64,000 bases of DNA from Bacillus sp. MYb209 (GCF_002975175.1 NZ_PCNZ01000016.1:1-64000); one strand, 5' to 3'. Shown: positions 17,941 to 28,290, counted from the stretch's first letter. Numbers and translations: made by a program. Notes: generated by a model not told the origin, from the sequence alone.

Positions 17941-20574
17941 TTATTTCGCGTCGTACCAAGTTGGACCGTAAGAATAATCAACTTTTAACGGAACTGCTAG
18001 TTCAATTGCATGCTCCATTACTTCAGGTACAAGCTTTTCTAGTTTTTCCACTTCTTCTTTTGGCGCTTCAAAGATCAATTCATCGTGTACTTGCAGAAGT
18101 AAGCGAGCTTGTAGACCTTCTTCTTCTAAGCGATCCGCCATAATAATCATAGCCTTTTTAATAATATCCGCCGCACTACCTTGAATTGGTGTATTCATTG
18201 CTGTACGCTCTGCAAAGCTACGTAAATTAAAGTTACGGCTCGTAATTTCTGGAATGTAACGACGGCGATTTAATAACGTTGAAACATATCCTTTTTGCTT
18301 CGCATCTTTTACAATGTCAGCCATATATTCTTGTACTCCAGGGAAGCTTTCTAAATACCTTTCAATAAATTCCCCTGCCGCTTTTCTCGTGATTCCTAAG
18401 TTTTGTGAAAGGCCGTAATCACTAATACCGTATACAATGCCGAAGTTTACAGCTTTTGCTTGTCGTCTCATATTAGATGTCACTTCATCTTTTCCAACAC
18501 CGAATACATCCATAGCTGTTTTCGTATGAATATCCATGTCATGTTGGAACGCTTCAACTAAACCTTTATCTTTTGCAATGTGAGCAAGCACACGAAGTTC
18601 AATTTGTGAATAATCGGCTGCGTACATAATCCATCCTTCTTCTGAAGGAATAAACGCCTGACGAATCTTCCTTCCCTCTTCTAAGCGAATCGGGATATTT
18701 TGCAAGTTTGGTTCCGTTGAACTTAGTCGTCCCGTTTGTGTTAACACTTGGTTAAAGCGAGTGTGAATTTTAGACGAATCGTCATGTACAACTTTTAATA
18801 ACCCTTCAATATATGTAGAGTTTAGTTTCCCTAATTGACGGTAGTGTAAAATCTTCGGAATGATTGCATGATGATCCATAAGCTTATCTAGTACATCAGC
18901 AGACGTAGAATAACCTGTTTTCGTCTTTTTAATAACAGGTAAATTTAAGTTTTCAAACAGAATAACCCCAAGCTGCTTCGGTGAATTAATATTAAATTCC
19001 GTTCCTGCAAGTTCATAAATCTCTTGTTCCATTTCCTTTAATCTACCCGCAAGCTCTTCTCCCATATTACGAAGACGCTCCGTATCAACTGTAACACCTT
19101 TCACTTCCATGTCAGCTAATACACGAGCAAGAGGTAATTCTAAATCCGTAAACAGTTCATATTGCTCATTCTTTTCTAACTCTTCTACGAATGTTTGCTT
19201 CACATCGAATAATACATGTACTTTACGAGCGACATGCTCCGCTACTACCTCTTGCTCAGGAACAGCACGCTTCGCACCTTTCCCGTAAACTTCTTCGTCA
19301 GATTTTACCGCATGTGTTTCTTTCATCTTTGCTACAGTACGGAAATCTTTATCTGTATCGGCTGGATCAAGTAAATAAGCAGCAATTAATAAATCAAAGT
19401 CAATCCCTTGAATATCTACACCTTTCCACTTGAGAGCAACGATAGCACGCTTCGCATCAAATGTATGTTTTCTCATTTCTTCATTTGCAAGCCACTCTTT
19501 AAAAGCATCTGATTTAAGAGCAACATCGGCCGGAATGAAGTAACAACCATTTTCATTTTGAATACCAAAACCTTGAATATCGGCTTTATGATAGTTATCT
19601 TCTTGCACTTCAACAATAAGCGCACTATCTTGCTGAAGCATTTCTTCTATAACTTCTTCTACAATATCAAATGTAATATCATCTAATTCAGCTGGATCCG
19701 TTTCCTCCGGCGTAACACCTAATTTATTTAAAAGGGATGTAAATCCTAAATTCTCGAACATTGGAATCAAATCGCTTGGTTCATACCCTTTATATGCCAT
19801 ATCATCTACATGCACAGTAATCGGTGCGTCTGTAATAATAGTCGCAAGTTCTTTACTCATAAGAGCTTGTTCTTTATTCGCTTCTAACTTTTCTTTTAAT
19901 TTCTTTCCACTCACTTGATCTAAGTTTTCATATACTGCTTCTACCGTTTCAAATTGCGTTAATAATTTAATGGCTGTCTTCTCACCAACACCTGGTACAC
20001 CTGGAATGTTATCCGATTGGTCTCCCATTAAACCTTTCATATCGATAATTTGCTTTGGTGATAAGCTATATTTCTCAAATAAAGCTTCTTTCGTATATTC
20101 ATCTACTTCCGTAATCCCTTTGCGAGGAATACATACGAGTGTATTATCTGAAACAAGTTGCAGTAAATCTTTATCTCCTGAAATAACTTTAACATGAAAC
20201 CCTTGCTCACTCGCTTCTTTCGCTAACGTCCCCATAATGTCATCCGCTTCATAATTTTCCAGCTCATAACGCGGTACATTGAATGCATCAAGCATCTCAC
20301 GAATAAACGGGAATTGCTCTGATAACTCAGGTGGAGTCTTTTGACGCCCTCCCTTATAATCACTATACGTTTTATGACGGAATGTTGTTTTCCCCGCATC
20401 AAACGCCACAAGCATATGCGTCGGTTTTTCTTCCTCTAATATTCTCATTAACATCATCGTAAAACCATAAATTGCGTTCGTATGTATACCTTTGTCGTTA
20501 TTTAAAAGCGGTAGTGCAAAGAAAGCACGATACGCGATATTATTACCATCTACTAATACGACTTTTTTTTCCAA
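17941..20574 (-). CDS. polA: DNA polymerase I
   Basis: This 877-residue polymerase fills gaps in repair and removes Okazaki primers. It has an N-terminal 5'-3' exonuclease (residues 1-290; VDGNNIAYRAFF, DQSDNIPGVPGVGEKTA), a 3'-5' exonuclease-like domain (about 300-470), and the polymerase domain with motif A ADYSQIELRVLAH, motif B RRQAKAVNFGIVYG and motif C QVHDELIFE. The middle domain lacks the obvious DxE metal-binding motif, as in other Bacillus Pol I, so proofreading is unlikely. Confidence 0.98.
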   Translation of the reverse strand: MEKKVVLVDGNNIAYRAFFALPLLNNDKGIHTNAIYGFTMMLMRILEEEKPTHMLVAFDAGKTTFRHKTYSDYKGGRQKTPPELSEQFPFIREMLDAFNVPRYELENYEADDIMGTLAKEASEQGFHVKVISGDKDLLQLVSDNTLVCIPRKGITEVDEYTKEALFEKYSLSPKQIIDMKGLMGDQSDNIPGVPGVGEKTAIKLLTQFETVEAVYENLDQVSGKKLKEKLEANKEQALMSKELATIITDAPITVHVDDMAYKGYEPSDLIPMFENLGFTSLLNKLGVTPEETDPAELDDITFDIVEEVIEEMLQQDSALIVEVQEDNYHKADIQGFGIQNENGCYFIPADVALKSDAFKEWLANEEMRKHTFDAKRAIVALKWKGVDIQGIDFDLLIAAYLLDPADTDKDFRTVAKMKETHAVKSDEEVYGKGAKRAVPEQEVVAEHVARKVHVLFDVKQTFVEELEKNEQYELFTDLELPLARVLADMEVKGVTVDTERLRNMGEELAGRLKEMEQEIYELAGTEFNINSPKQLGVILFENLNLPVIKKTKTGYSTSADVLDKLMDHHAIIPKILHYRQLGKLNSTYIEGLLKVVHDDSSKIHTRFNQVLTQTGRLSSTEPNLQNIPIRLEEGRKIRQAFIPSEEGWIMYAADYSQIELRVLAHIAKDKGLVEAFQHDMDIHTKTAMDVFGVGKDEVTSNMRRQAKAVNFGIVYGISDYGLSQNLGITRKAAGEFIERYLESFPGVQEYMADIVKDAKQKGYVSTLLNRRRYIPEITSRNFNLRSFAERTAMNTPIQGSAADIIKKAMIIMADRLEEEGLQARLLLQVHDELIFEAPKEEVEKLEKLVPEVMEHAIELAVPLKVDYSYGPTWYDAK

Positions 20575-20616
20575 ACTACAAACCTCCCATACAAATTTGA
20601 AACGATTTTTCCACAG

Positions 20617-20687
20617 AAAAAAAACCGTTCCTATCCTCTCTCTATATTAACATGACTAATAGAGAGAAGAAAAATAACGGTTTTTTT
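20617..20687 (-). terminator. Long hairpin with T run between phoR and polA
   Basis: AAAACCGTT pairs with AACGGTTTT and encloses a second stem, TCTCTCTAT with ATAGAGAGA. On the minus strand eight T follow. It would end phoPR transcripts, or act as an attenuator for polA if read-through occurs. Confidence 0.7.
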
Positions 20688-20699
20688 CTATCATATATA

Positions 20700-20857
20700 A
20701 ACAGACTTACATTGGCATAAAGGGAAGTGACGAGAATAGCATAACTACTCTCGTCCAAAATTACTCCTTGGATGAAGGGGTTTTCATGTATTATATTAAC
20801 AGAGCTTTATTAATATTTAATTAAGCCAATGTTAATATATTGTAAATATCCTTCATC
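20700..20857. other. Structured spacer between phoR and polA
   Basis: No ORF is convincing here. Three complementary pairs are seen: ACATTGGC (20709-20716) with GCCAATGT (20825-20832), GACGAGA (20729-20735) with TCTCGTC (20749-20755), and GGATGAAGG (20770-20778) with CCTTCATCC (20850-20858). The first and third cross, so they are alternatives or a pseudoknot. Confidence 0.5.
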
Positions 20858-22621
20858 CTATTTTTCAGTAGCTGATTTTGGTAAAACAACTGTAAATGTT
20901 GTTCCTTCTCCAACCTCACTATCCACCGTAATCGTACCTTGATGTGCCTCAACTAAATGCTTTACAATTGATAAACCAAGACCCGTTCCACCCGTATTTC
21001 TACTTCTCGCTTTATCAACTCGATAAAAACGTTCAAATATACGAGGGATTTCTTCTTTACTAATACCAATTCCAGTGTCCGACACCTTTATATACGCATT
21101 ATATTTATCCTCTAATAATTCAACTGAAACAACGCCTCCAGCCGGCGTATATACGATTGCATTATTAATTAAATTAATAAAGATTTGTTTTAAGCGGCTC
21201 GGATCTCCAATAACGGAAACTCGTTTCAATACATTCACTTGTAAAGAGATTTCTTTTTCACCCGCTTTATTATCAAGCACCATGTGAATGTCTTCAAGAA
21301 TCCCCTTCATATCAACCGTACCCATATTTAATCTAAACCCTTGCTGCTCGATTTTTGACAAATCTAATAAATCTTCAATTAATCCTTGCATACGCTCACT
21401 TTCTTTTAAAATGATATGCAAGAAATGTTCGCAGAATTTTTTATTATCCATCGCTCCGTCCAAGAGTGTTTCTGAAAAACCTTTAATAGAAGTAATCGGT
21501 GTCTTCAATTCATGAGAAACATTCGCTAAAAAGTCTTTTCTTATTTGTTCTAATTTCTTCAGCTCAGTAATGTCATGGAATACGAGAACAATCCCTTTCC
21601 ACTCATGGTTCGTCCCAATAATTGGCGCTCCATATACTTCGAAATGCTTTCGCTCAATACTAAGTGGCAATAACATTTGTTTACGCACTTTCACTTCTGT
21701 CATAAAAATTTCTTCCACAAGCTCAATAATTTCCGTATGGTGAAATGATTCATAATATAAACGGTCTAAATATTCTTCATCCGTTACGTGGAAAGTCTCC
21801 TTATAAGAACGGTTTACAAGGTTTATATAACCACGGCTATCAATTAAAATCATTCCGCTTCCCATATTTTCAATTAATGTGTGCAAACGATCTTGTTGCA
21901 TTTCTTGTTCGAGTGTCATCTCTTGTAAATTACGAGCTAAAATATTAATTGCTTTACTCAGCATTCCTGTTTCATCCGAATGACTTTCATATGCACGCGC
22001 TTTATAATTACCCTTCGCTAATTCAATCGCAACTTTCGTAACTGATTCAATCGGCCTAATATATTGTCCTGTAATTTTGACACCTAGGAATACAACTACA
22101 AGACAAGCAATGACAAATCCGATAATTAATAATCCCCACGTTTTTTGGTGAACGTCCCTCAAAGTATCAATTGTACTTTTCACCAAAATGTATCCTTGTT
22201 TCCCTTCTACATCCTGGACGAACACAGCATGATAAAATTCATTCTTTTGATCTGTTTCTTTCGTAATGACTTTATTTTCTTTCTTTTCTGTTTCGGAAGA
22301 AAGTTCTTTAATCATCTCTTGACTAAATGCAGATGGTTGTCCTCCGCTATATTGAACTTTCTTTTTTTCATCAACAAATATAATAGAAGCTGGTATTTTT
22401 TCTTCTAACTTTTCAAATACATAAGGCTTTTTTAAAACAGCATCAAACCCTTGCTCTTCTGCTAATACCGCAACATACTGTGTCTCTTTTACCATTCTCT
22501 CTTTAGCATGATCTATATAGTATTTTTCAAATACAGTTTCTAATAATACACCTAGTCCAACTAAAATAAAAACGATAAGAGAAACAAATGTAAAAAGAAG
22601 CCTGGAACGAAATTTATTCAT
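20858..22621 (-). CDS. phoR: Phosphate-sensing sensor histidine kinase PhoR
   Basis: This 587-residue membrane kinase of the Pho system phosphorylates PhoP when phosphate is limiting. It has TM1 (about 8-28), an extracytoplasmic sensor region, TM2 (about 163-183), HAMP, a PAS domain (about 245-350), the dimerisation helix with phospho-acceptor His in FLANVSHELKTPITS (near 370) and a HATPase domain (IFINLINNAIVYTP, GTGLGLSIVKHLV). The gene overlaps phoP by eight bases, implying coupled translation. Confidence 0.93.
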   Translation of the reverse strand: MNKFRSRLLFTFVSLIVFILVGLGVLLETVFEKYYIDHAKERMVKETQYVAVLAEEQGFDAVLKKPYVFEKLEEKIPASIIFVDEKKKVQYSGGQPSAFSQEMIKELSSETEKKENKVITKETDQKNEFYHAVFVQDVEGKQGYILVKSTIDTLRDVHQKTWGLLIIGFVIACLVVVFLGVKITGQYIRPIESVTKVAIELAKGNYKARAYESHSDETGMLSKAINILARNLQEMTLEQEMQQDRLHTLIENMGSGMILIDSRGYINLVNRSYKETFHVTDEEYLDRLYYESFHHTEIIELVEEIFMTEVKVRKQMLLPLSIERKHFEVYGAPIIGTNHEWKGIVLVFHDITELKKLEQIRKDFLANVSHELKTPITSIKGFSETLLDGAMDNKKFCEHFLHIILKESERMQGLIEDLLDLSKIEQQGFRLNMGTVDMKGILEDIHMVLDNKAGEKEISLQVNVLKRVSVIGDPSRLKQIFINLINNAIVYTPAGGVVSVELLEDKYNAYIKVSDTGIGISKEEIPRIFERFYRVDKARSRNTGGTGLGLSIVKHLVEAHQGTITVDSEVGEGTTFTVVLPKSATEK

Positions 22622-23333
22622 CCCCTTTTGGCTCCTCTAATTTATAACCTAAACCACGTATCGTTTTAATGTACGTCGGTTTTTTCGTATTTTGTTCAAT
22701 TTTATCGCGCAAATGGCTAATATGGACATCAACAATTCTTGTATCACCGGCAAAATCATAATTCCATACAGCACTTAATAATTGGTCACGAGTTAATACA
22801 CGACTTTTATTTTTCGCAAGATAAACAAGTAACTCAAATTCTTTCGGTGTTAATTCCAGTTTCCTTCCTTGGAAGTACGCTTCATAAAACTCCGGTAAAA
22901 TTTTAAGCTCTGCAATTTTGATGCTCTCTTCATCTGGTGCTTCCGAAACTTGTTCTTCCTGCTGTAATTTCGTACGGCGCAAAATCGCCTTCACACGAGC
23001 AACAACTTCCCTTGGGCTAAACGGCTTCGTCATATAATCGTCAGCCCCAAGCTCAAGACCTAGCACCTTATCAAATTCATCATCTTTTGCTGTTAGCATT
23101 AAAATCGGCGTCATAACACGCTGCAATCGTAATTCTTTACAAACTTCCATACCATCCATTTTTGGAAGCATTAAATCTAATATAATTAAATCTGGGCGTT
23201 CTGTAGTCGCTTTTTGAAGCGCCATTTCTCCATCCATTGCTGTAATAACTTCAAACCCAGCTTGTTGTAAATTAAATTCAATTAAAGTTAAGATAAATTC
23301 CTCATCATCAACTACTAAAATACGATTGTTCAT
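22614..23333 (-). CDS. phoP: Response regulator PhoP
   Basis: This 239-residue OmpR/PhoB-type regulator has a receiver domain with the phosphorylated Asp in DLIILDLMLPKMDGM (about residue 53) and a conserved Lys in DYMTKPFSPRE. The C-terminal winged helix includes LTPKEFELLVYLA and TRIVDVHISHLRDKI. It controls phosphate-starvation genes together with PhoR, encoded immediately downstream. In B. subtilis phoPR follows mdh; here two small genes separate them. Confidence 0.95.
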   Translation of the reverse strand: MNNRILVVDDEEFILTLIEFNLQQAGFEVITAMDGEMALQKATTERPDLIILDLMLPKMDGMEVCKELRLQRVMTPILMLTAKDDEFDKVLGLELGADDYMTKPFSPREVVARVKAILRRTKLQQEEQVSEAPDEESIKIAELKILPEFYEAYFQGRKLELTPKEFELLVYLAKNKSRVLTRDQLLSAVWNYDFAGDTRIVDVHISHLRDKIEQNTKKPTYIKTIRGLGYKLEEPKGDE

Positions 23334-23495
23334 TCTTTTCCTCCAAGTTATAGACTTGAAACCTTCTTCATCCTAGCATTTTCCCCGTTATTCTCATCAT
23401 ACTAGAAAACAGGTTCACCCTCAATATAATTGTCTATTCATGGAGCTCGTTTATGTAACATTGAGAAAATAGAAGCAATTATGACTCACCTTCTG

Positions 23496-23732
23496 CTACA
23501 CAGGATTTTTCCAAACTTTATAGATTGCTCTCTCTTTTTTAAAGCTCACTTCCGTATGAACTATAAAATCTCGATTTTGCGCTAGGAAAAACGAAAGAGC
23601 ATACGCTATTTTATAATCTGGTGTTTCATATCCATCAAATACTTTCCCGTACATTTCATTCGCGATTGAATCGGCCCATACTTCAGCTTCTCTTATCGTT
23701 TCAAAAATAATGTCTTCCCTTTCCCATTTCAC
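23496..23732 (-). CDS. Hypothetical protein, 78 residues
   Basis: This is a small soluble protein rich in charged and aromatic residues (KWEREDIIFETIREAEVWAD near the start, then a FFLAQNRDFIVHTEV segment). I do not recognise a family. GTG at 23732 is preferred because AAAGGGTG lies about eight bases upstream; the longer open frame begins with a TTG with no binding site. It is isolated by a terminator upstream and has the phoP promoter region downstream. Confidence 0.6.
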   Translation of the reverse strand: MKWEREDIIFETIREAEVWADSIANEMYGKVFDGYETPDYKIAYALSFFLAQNRDFIVHTEVSFKKERAIYKVWKNPV

Positions 23733-23755
23733 AGTTATATCACCCTTTCCAAACA

Positions 23756-23805
23756 AAAAGTAGCGCTAGCATACCCTTAATAAGAATATGACTAGCGCTA
23801 CTTTT
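23756..23805. terminator. Terminator after the MaoC-like gene
   Basis: AAAAGTAGCGCTAG pairs perfectly with CTAGCGCTACTTTT; T runs occur on both strands. Confidence 0.85.
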
Positions 23806-23827
23806 ATATCATTCTAACTTTCATTTT

Positions 23828-24301
23828 TTAAAAATTATCTAATGCTTTTTCCATAATAGAAACAGATTTAAAAGGTGGTGTTACTGTTAATGAACCTTTT
23901 ACAACAGTTTCTCCTTTTTCATCATGAGCAAATACAAGCATATCAATTGTATGTTCCTCCTCTGAAACAGTCACAACTTCAAAGTGGATTTGTAACGTTT
24001 CATAATGGTGAACATGTTTCACGAACGTAAGGTCCTTCCTAGTAATATGACTACCTGGACCTGGTAAATATTTCGTAACCGCCGTTGTAATCAGCCCCGT
24101 TAGCATAATGCTTGGGACAATCGGCTTTTCATACGGAGTTTGGGATGCGTAATCATGCTGAATATATAATGGATTGGCATCATTCGTTAACCCTAAATAC
24201 AATAACAAATCTTTATCCTCAATTTTTTCAGTGATAGATAATTTCTCTCCTACTGTAATTTCATCCATTCTACGACCAATTTGAACTTTTTTCTTTAACA
24301 T
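23828..24301 (-). CDS. MaoC-like hotdog-fold dehydratase
   Basis: This 157-residue protein has a single hotdog domain of the MaoC/R-specific enoyl-CoA hydratase type. The motif region GLTNDANPLYIQHDYASQTP holds the Asp and His expected for hydration of 2-enoyl thioesters, and KPIVPSIMLTGL follows as in this family. The physiological substrate is not known. It lies between mdh and phoP as its own unit with a downstream terminator. Confidence is good for the family and low for the exact reaction. Confidence 0.8.
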   Translation of the reverse strand: MLKKKVQIGRRMDEITVGEKLSITEKIEDKDLLLYLGLTNDANPLYIQHDYASQTPYEKPIVPSIMLTGLITTAVTKYLPGPGSHITRKDLTFVKHVHHYETLQIHFEVVTVSEEEHTIDMLVFAHDEKGETVVKGSLTVTPPFKSVSIMEKALDNF

Positions 24302-24472
24302 GTTACAACCCCCTCCGATTTTTTCACCTTATTATCCTACTAAAAGCGATACCTTATCCGAAAATTACTATGACGAGGGCAATGTATAGTATAAGTCTAT
24401 AGTTTCATTATAGGATACACCGAATGATAGCGTTTCCATATTATTCCAAAAAAATAATTTAGTAAATAGTAG

Positions 24473-24500
24473 AAAAAGATTCGGGGCCCCGAATCTTTTT
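24473..24500. terminator. mdh terminator
   Basis: AAAAAGATTCGGGG and CCCCGAATCTTTTT form a fully complementary hairpin directly after mdh, closing the citZ-icd-mdh cluster. Confidence 0.85.
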
Positions 24501-24517
24501 CCGCTTATATTTAATTA

Positions 24518-25456
24518 TTAAACAAGAACTTTCATAACGTTACGTACAGATTCTACAGAGCGATCTAACGCTTCTTTTTCATCTTCAAGAAGTTCTAATT
24601 CAATAATTTTTTCAATTCCGTTACCACCTAGAATTACTGGTACCCCTAAGTAAAGGTCACTATAACCATACTCACCTTCAAGGTATGCAATAGCAGGTAA
24701 TACACGACGTTGATCTTTCAAGATTGCTTCTGTCATTTCAACTAAAGAAGCTGCTGGCGCATAATATGCACTACCGTTTCCTAATAAGCCTACAATCTCA
24801 CCGCCACCTTTACGTGTACGTTCTACGATTGCTTCTAAACGCTCTTTTGGAATTAATGTTTCTAGCGGAATGCCACCTGCATAGGAATAGCGTACAAGAG
24901 GTACCATATCGTCACCATGTCCACCAAGAACAAATCCTGTAATGTCTTTCACAGAAAGCTTTAATTCTTGTGAAATGAATGTACGGAAACGAGCTGTATC
25001 TAATACGCCCGATTGACCGATAACACGCTCTTTCGGGAATCCTGCTTCTTTAAATACAGAATACGTCATTGCATCAACTGGATTTGTTAATACAACAATA
25101 ATCGCATTTGGTGAATGTTTTGCAATGTCGCGCGTAATACTTTTCATAATTTTAGAGTTTGTTGCTACTAAGTCATCACGGCTCATACCAGGCTTACGCG
25201 CAATACCTGCTGTAATAACGACAACGTCAGAATCAGCAGTATCTGCGTAATCAGATGTACCAATAATGTTAGCATCAAAACCTTGTACTGGGCTCGCTTC
25301 TAACATATCTAACGCTTTCCCTTTTGTTGGATTTTCCAGCTGTGGAATGTCCACTAATACAACATCTGCAAGTTCTTTTTGTGCCAATAAGAATGCTGTT
25401 GTTGCTCCTGTAAATCCTGCACCGATGACTGAAACTTTCTTGCGTTTGATTGTCAT
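24518..25456 (-). CDS. mdh: Malate dehydrogenase
   Basis: This 312-residue NAD-dependent TCA-cycle enzyme oxidises malate to oxaloacetate. It belongs to the lactate-dehydrogenase-like class: Rossmann start [17 protein letters not shown], substrate Arg in [10 protein letters not shown], and catalytic His in [12 protein letters not shown]. It is the last gene of the citZ-icd-mdh group, 19 bases after icd, as in B. subtilis. Confidence 0.97.
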   Translation of the reverse strand: MTIKRKKVSVIGAGFTGATTAFLLAQKELADVVLVDIPQLENPTKGKALDMLEASPVQGFDANIIGTSDYADTADSDVVVITAGIARKPGMSRDDLVATNSKIMKSITRDIAKHSPNAIIVVLTNPVDAMTYSVFKEAGFPKERVIGQSGVLDTARFRTFISQELKLSVKDITGFVLGGHGDDMVPLVRYSYAGGIPLETLIPKERLEAIVERTRKGGGEIVGLLGNGSAYYAPAASLVEMTEAILKDQRRVLPAIAYLEGEYGYSDLYLGVPVILGGNGIEKIIELELLEDEKEALDRSVESVRNVMKVLV

Positions 25457-25475
25457 AATTTACCCCCCGCTTTAA

Positions 25476-26768
25476 TTATGCGTTTTTGATTATCGCTACA
25501 TCCATGTTTTTAATAAGTTCATTAGCAAACTCAGAACATTTCACTTCTGTTGCACCTTCCATTAAGCGTGCGAAATCATAAGTTACTACTTTTGATTCAA
25601 TTGTTTTCTCAACTGAAGCAGTTACTAAATTCGCAGCTTCGTTCCATCCTAAGTGCTCTAATAATAATACTCCAGAAAGAAGAACAGAAGATGGATTTAC
25701 TTTATCTAAACCTGCATATTTTGGAGCTGTACCGTGTGTAGCTTCAAAGATAGCATGTCCAGTCACATAGTTAATATTTGCACCAGGTGCAATACCAATT
25801 CCACCTACTTGTGCAGCAAGTGCATCCGAGATGTAGTCTCCATTTAAGTTCATTGTTGCAACAACATCGAACTCACGTGGACGAGTTAAAATTTGTTGTA
25901 AGAAGATGTCTGCAATAGAATCTTTTACGATGATTTTTCCAGCAACTTCTGCTTCTGCCATCGCTTTGTTCGCTGCATCTTTACCATCTTTCTCAACAAT
26001 ACGGTCATATTCAGCCCAAGTAAATACTTTGTCGCCAAATTCTTGTTCCGCTACTTCGTAACCCCAGTTTTTGAAAGCACCTTCTGTAAACTTCATAATG
26101 TTTCCTTTATGAACTAGTGTAACAGAAGAGCGTTTTTCGTTAATTGCATATTGAATTGCAGCACGAACAAGACGCTTTGTCCCTTCTTCTGAAATCGGCT
26201 TAATACCAATTCCTGATGTTTCTGGGAAGCGAATTTTATTAACACCCATTGCTTCTTTTAAGAAAGCAAGAACTTTTTCTGCTTCTGGAGATCCTTGTGC
26301 ATATTCAATCCCAGCATAAATGTCTTCTGTATTTTCACGGAAAATAACCATATCAGTATCTTCCGGACGTTTTACAGGTGACGGAACACCTTCAAAGTAA
26401 CGAACTGGACGTAGACATACATATAAATCTAATTCTTGACGAAGTGCTACGTTTAGAGAACGAATACCACCGCCAACTGGAGTCGTAAGTGGACCTTTAA
26501 TCGCGATTAAATACTCACGAATTTCATTTAATGTCTCTTCTGGTAACCACTCGCCTGTTTGGTTGAATGCTTTTTCCCCTGCAAGCACTTCTTTCCAAAC
26601 AATTTTCTTCTCACCATCATAAGCTTTCTCAACTGCTGCTTCTATTACGCGAGATGCTGCAGCCCAAATATCAGGACCAATTCCATCTCCTTCGATAAAT
26701 GGAATAATCGGATTGCTTGGTACATTCATAACACCATTAGTTACAGTAATTTTTTCACCTGTCGTCAA
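25476..26768 (-). CDS. icd: Isocitrate dehydrogenase (NADP)
   Basis: This 430-residue TCA-cycle enzyme performs oxidative decarboxylation of isocitrate to 2-oxoglutarate. Motifs include [26 protein letters not shown] and [12 protein letters not shown]. The start is taken as TTG at 26768 (read as MTTGEKITV), which gives the family length and follows GGGGG by eight bases; an ATG five codons earlier overlaps that binding site. It lies between citZ and mdh. Confidence 0.97.
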   Translation of the reverse strand: MTTGEKITVTNGVMNVPSNPIIPFIEGDGIGPDIWAAASRVIEAAVEKAYDGEKKIVWKEVLAGEKAFNQTGEWLPEETLNEIREYLIAIKGPLTTPVGGGIRSLNVALRQELDLYVCLRPVRYFEGVPSPVKRPEDTDMVIFRENTEDIYAGIEYAQGSPEAEKVLAFLKEAMGVNKIRFPETSGIGIKPISEEGTKRLVRAAIQYAINEKRSSVTLVHKGNIMKFTEGAFKNWGYEVAEQEFGDKVFTWAEYDRIVEKDGKDAANKAMAEAEVAGKIIVKDSIADIFLQQILTRPREFDVVATMNLNGDYISDALAAQVGGIGIAPGANINYVTGHAIFEATHGTAPKYAGLDKVNPSSVLLSGVLLLEHLGWNEAANLVTASVEKTIESKVVTYDFARLMEGATEVKCSEFANELIKNMDVAIIKNA

Positions 26769-26805
26769 TGTGATAACCCCCATGTTTGAAATTTCATATG
26801 TATGA

Positions 26806-26829
26806 AACTGAGGGAGTAATCCCTCAGTT
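26806..26829 (-). terminator. Hairpin between citZ and icd
   Basis: AACTGAGGGA pairs with TCCCTCAGTT around GTAA. The T run is poor, so it may be a partial terminator or a transcript-stabilising stem. Confidence 0.55.
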
Positions 26830-26928
26830 CAAACCGTTAGTCAAATTAAAATATTCTAATCATTATATCTTTCCGAAAAAATCAGACTTTTGAAAGCGTA
26901 TTTTCACTATCAAAATAGTGTTTTTCAC

Positions 26929-28044
26929 TTATCGTTGCGCAATCGGAACATACACTTGATGCGTAGGTCCATCATAATCAGCACGCGGACGGATTAAACG
27001 GTTGTTTTCATATTGTTCTAGAATATGAGCTAACCAGCCTGACATACGGCTAATCGCAAAGATAGGTGTAAATAAGTCATGGTCAACTCCTAAACAATGG
27101 TATACAGAAGCTGAATAGAAATCAACATTTGGTGGAAGACCTTTTTCTTTTGTTACAATGTCTTCAATTTTGATAGACATATTATACCATTTGTCTTCTC
27201 CTAAAAGCACGCATAATCTCTTAGACATTTCGCGTAAGTGTTTCGCGCGTGGATCACCATGCTCATATACGCGATGACCAAATCCCATAATTTTCACTTT
27301 ATTTTGAAGAGCATTATGAATATATGATTCTACATTTTCTTCTTCGCCAATTTCAGTTAACATCTTCATTACATTTTCATTTGCCCCGCCGTGAAGAGGA
27401 CCTTTTAATGCACCGATTGCTGCTGTAATACCAGAATACACATCTGAAAGTGTAGCTACGCAAACACGTGCAGTAAATGTAGAAGCGTTTAACTCATGAT
27501 CTGCATGAAGTACAAGTGCCTTATCAAAAGCCTCAATTTCAACTTCATTTGGCTCACGATCATTTAACATGTACAAGAAGTTTGCAGCTAATGATAGATC
27601 TTTTCTTGGCTCAACAACATCTAAACCTTTGCGAATTCTTGCATAAGCCGCAATTAAAGTTCCGACTTGAGCCTGTAATTTAACCGCTTTCAAATAATTA
27701 GACTTTCCATCCATTATTTCAGCGCTCTCATCATATAATGATAGCATGGAAATCGCAGTTCGTAAAACCGACATCGGGTGCGCGATTTTTAAATCTACTT
27801 GTTTCAAATATGTTAAAATCTCACCCGGTACTTTATAGTATTCAGATACAGTTTCACTAAATTCCGCTAGTTCTTTTTCGTTAGGCAGCTTGCGATGCCA
27901 TAATAAGTACACTACTTCTTCGAACGTAGCATTCTCAGCTAAATCATCAATATTATACCCAACATAAGTTAATGTATCATCAATAATAGAGCTCACAGAT
28001 GATGTTGTTGCTACTACCCCTTCTAAACCTCGAATAACAGTCAT
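26929..28044 (-). CDS. citZ: Citrate synthase
   Basis: This 371-residue enzyme condenses oxaloacetate and acetyl-CoA to citrate. Active-site histidines lie in LHADHELNAST and MGFGHRVYEHGDPR, and the Asp in PPNVDFYSASVY. ATG at 28044 (MTVIRGLEG) has AAAGGAGAG upstream; the open frame begins 11 codons earlier without a binding site. It is first in the citZ-icd-mdh cluster. A perfect palindrome in its promoter region may be an operator. Confidence 0.97.
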   Translation of the reverse strand: MTVIRGLEGVVATTSSVSSIIDDTLTYVGYNIDDLAENATFEEVVYLLWHRKLPNEKELAEFSETVSEYYKVPGEILTYLKQVDLKIAHPMSVLRTAISMLSLYDESAEIMDGKSNYLKAVKLQAQVGTLIAAYARIRKGLDVVEPRKDLSLAANFLYMLNDREPNEVEIEAFDKALVLHADHELNASTFTARVCVATLSDVYSGITAAIGALKGPLHGGANENVMKMLTEIGEEENVESYIHNALQNKVKIMGFGHRVYEHGDPRAKHLREMSKRLCVLLGEDKWYNMSIKIEDIVTKEKGLPPNVDFYSASVYHCLGVDHDLFTPIFAISRMSGWLAHILEQYENNRLIRPRADYDGPTHQVYVPIAQR

Positions 28045-28115
28045 GACATTCTCTCCTTTTCCTGAAAATTCTCCCAATCTTGCTCCTTATATCTATTTGC
28101 TCCCCTTATAAATTA

Positions 28116-28161
28116 TGAACGCTCGTTCACTCTTTAGGCAAGCAAAATGCACGTTCATGCA
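28116..28161 (-). promoter_or_regulatory. Palindrome upstream of citZ, candidate operator
   Basis: TGAACGCTCGTTCA (28116-28129) is a perfect palindrome, and a third half-site, CGTTCA, lies inside TGCACGTTCATGCA (28148-28161). The form resembles TetR-family operators. The regulator is unknown. A further hairpin, TGAGCGTGA/TCACGCTCA (28211-28244), lies upstream, and I see no gene in the 28045-28462 spacer. Confidence 0.45.
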
Positions 28162-28290
28162 AATTTGTTGCGATGTTCCCCTCTGTTGTCCATTACTTAC
28201 ATGGAAAGCATGAGCGTGAATGTCTCCCCGAATCCTCACGCTCAAAACAACAAGTTAGTGAGGAAAATGAATTCCGAAGAGTTTATGATA

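Noticed and set aside
20223-20411. Minus-strand ORF overlapping polA in another frame
   Set aside because: It is entirely inside polA with no binding site and arginine-rich shadow composition.
17941-20574. Active proofreading domain in Pol I
   Set aside because: The middle domain lacks the expected metal-binding acidic motif, as is normal for Bacillus Pol I.
28211-28244. TGAGCGTGA/TCACGCTCA hairpin as citZ terminator
   Set aside because: There is no T run and it is upstream of citZ; it may be a regulatory stem but evidence is too thin for a separate call.
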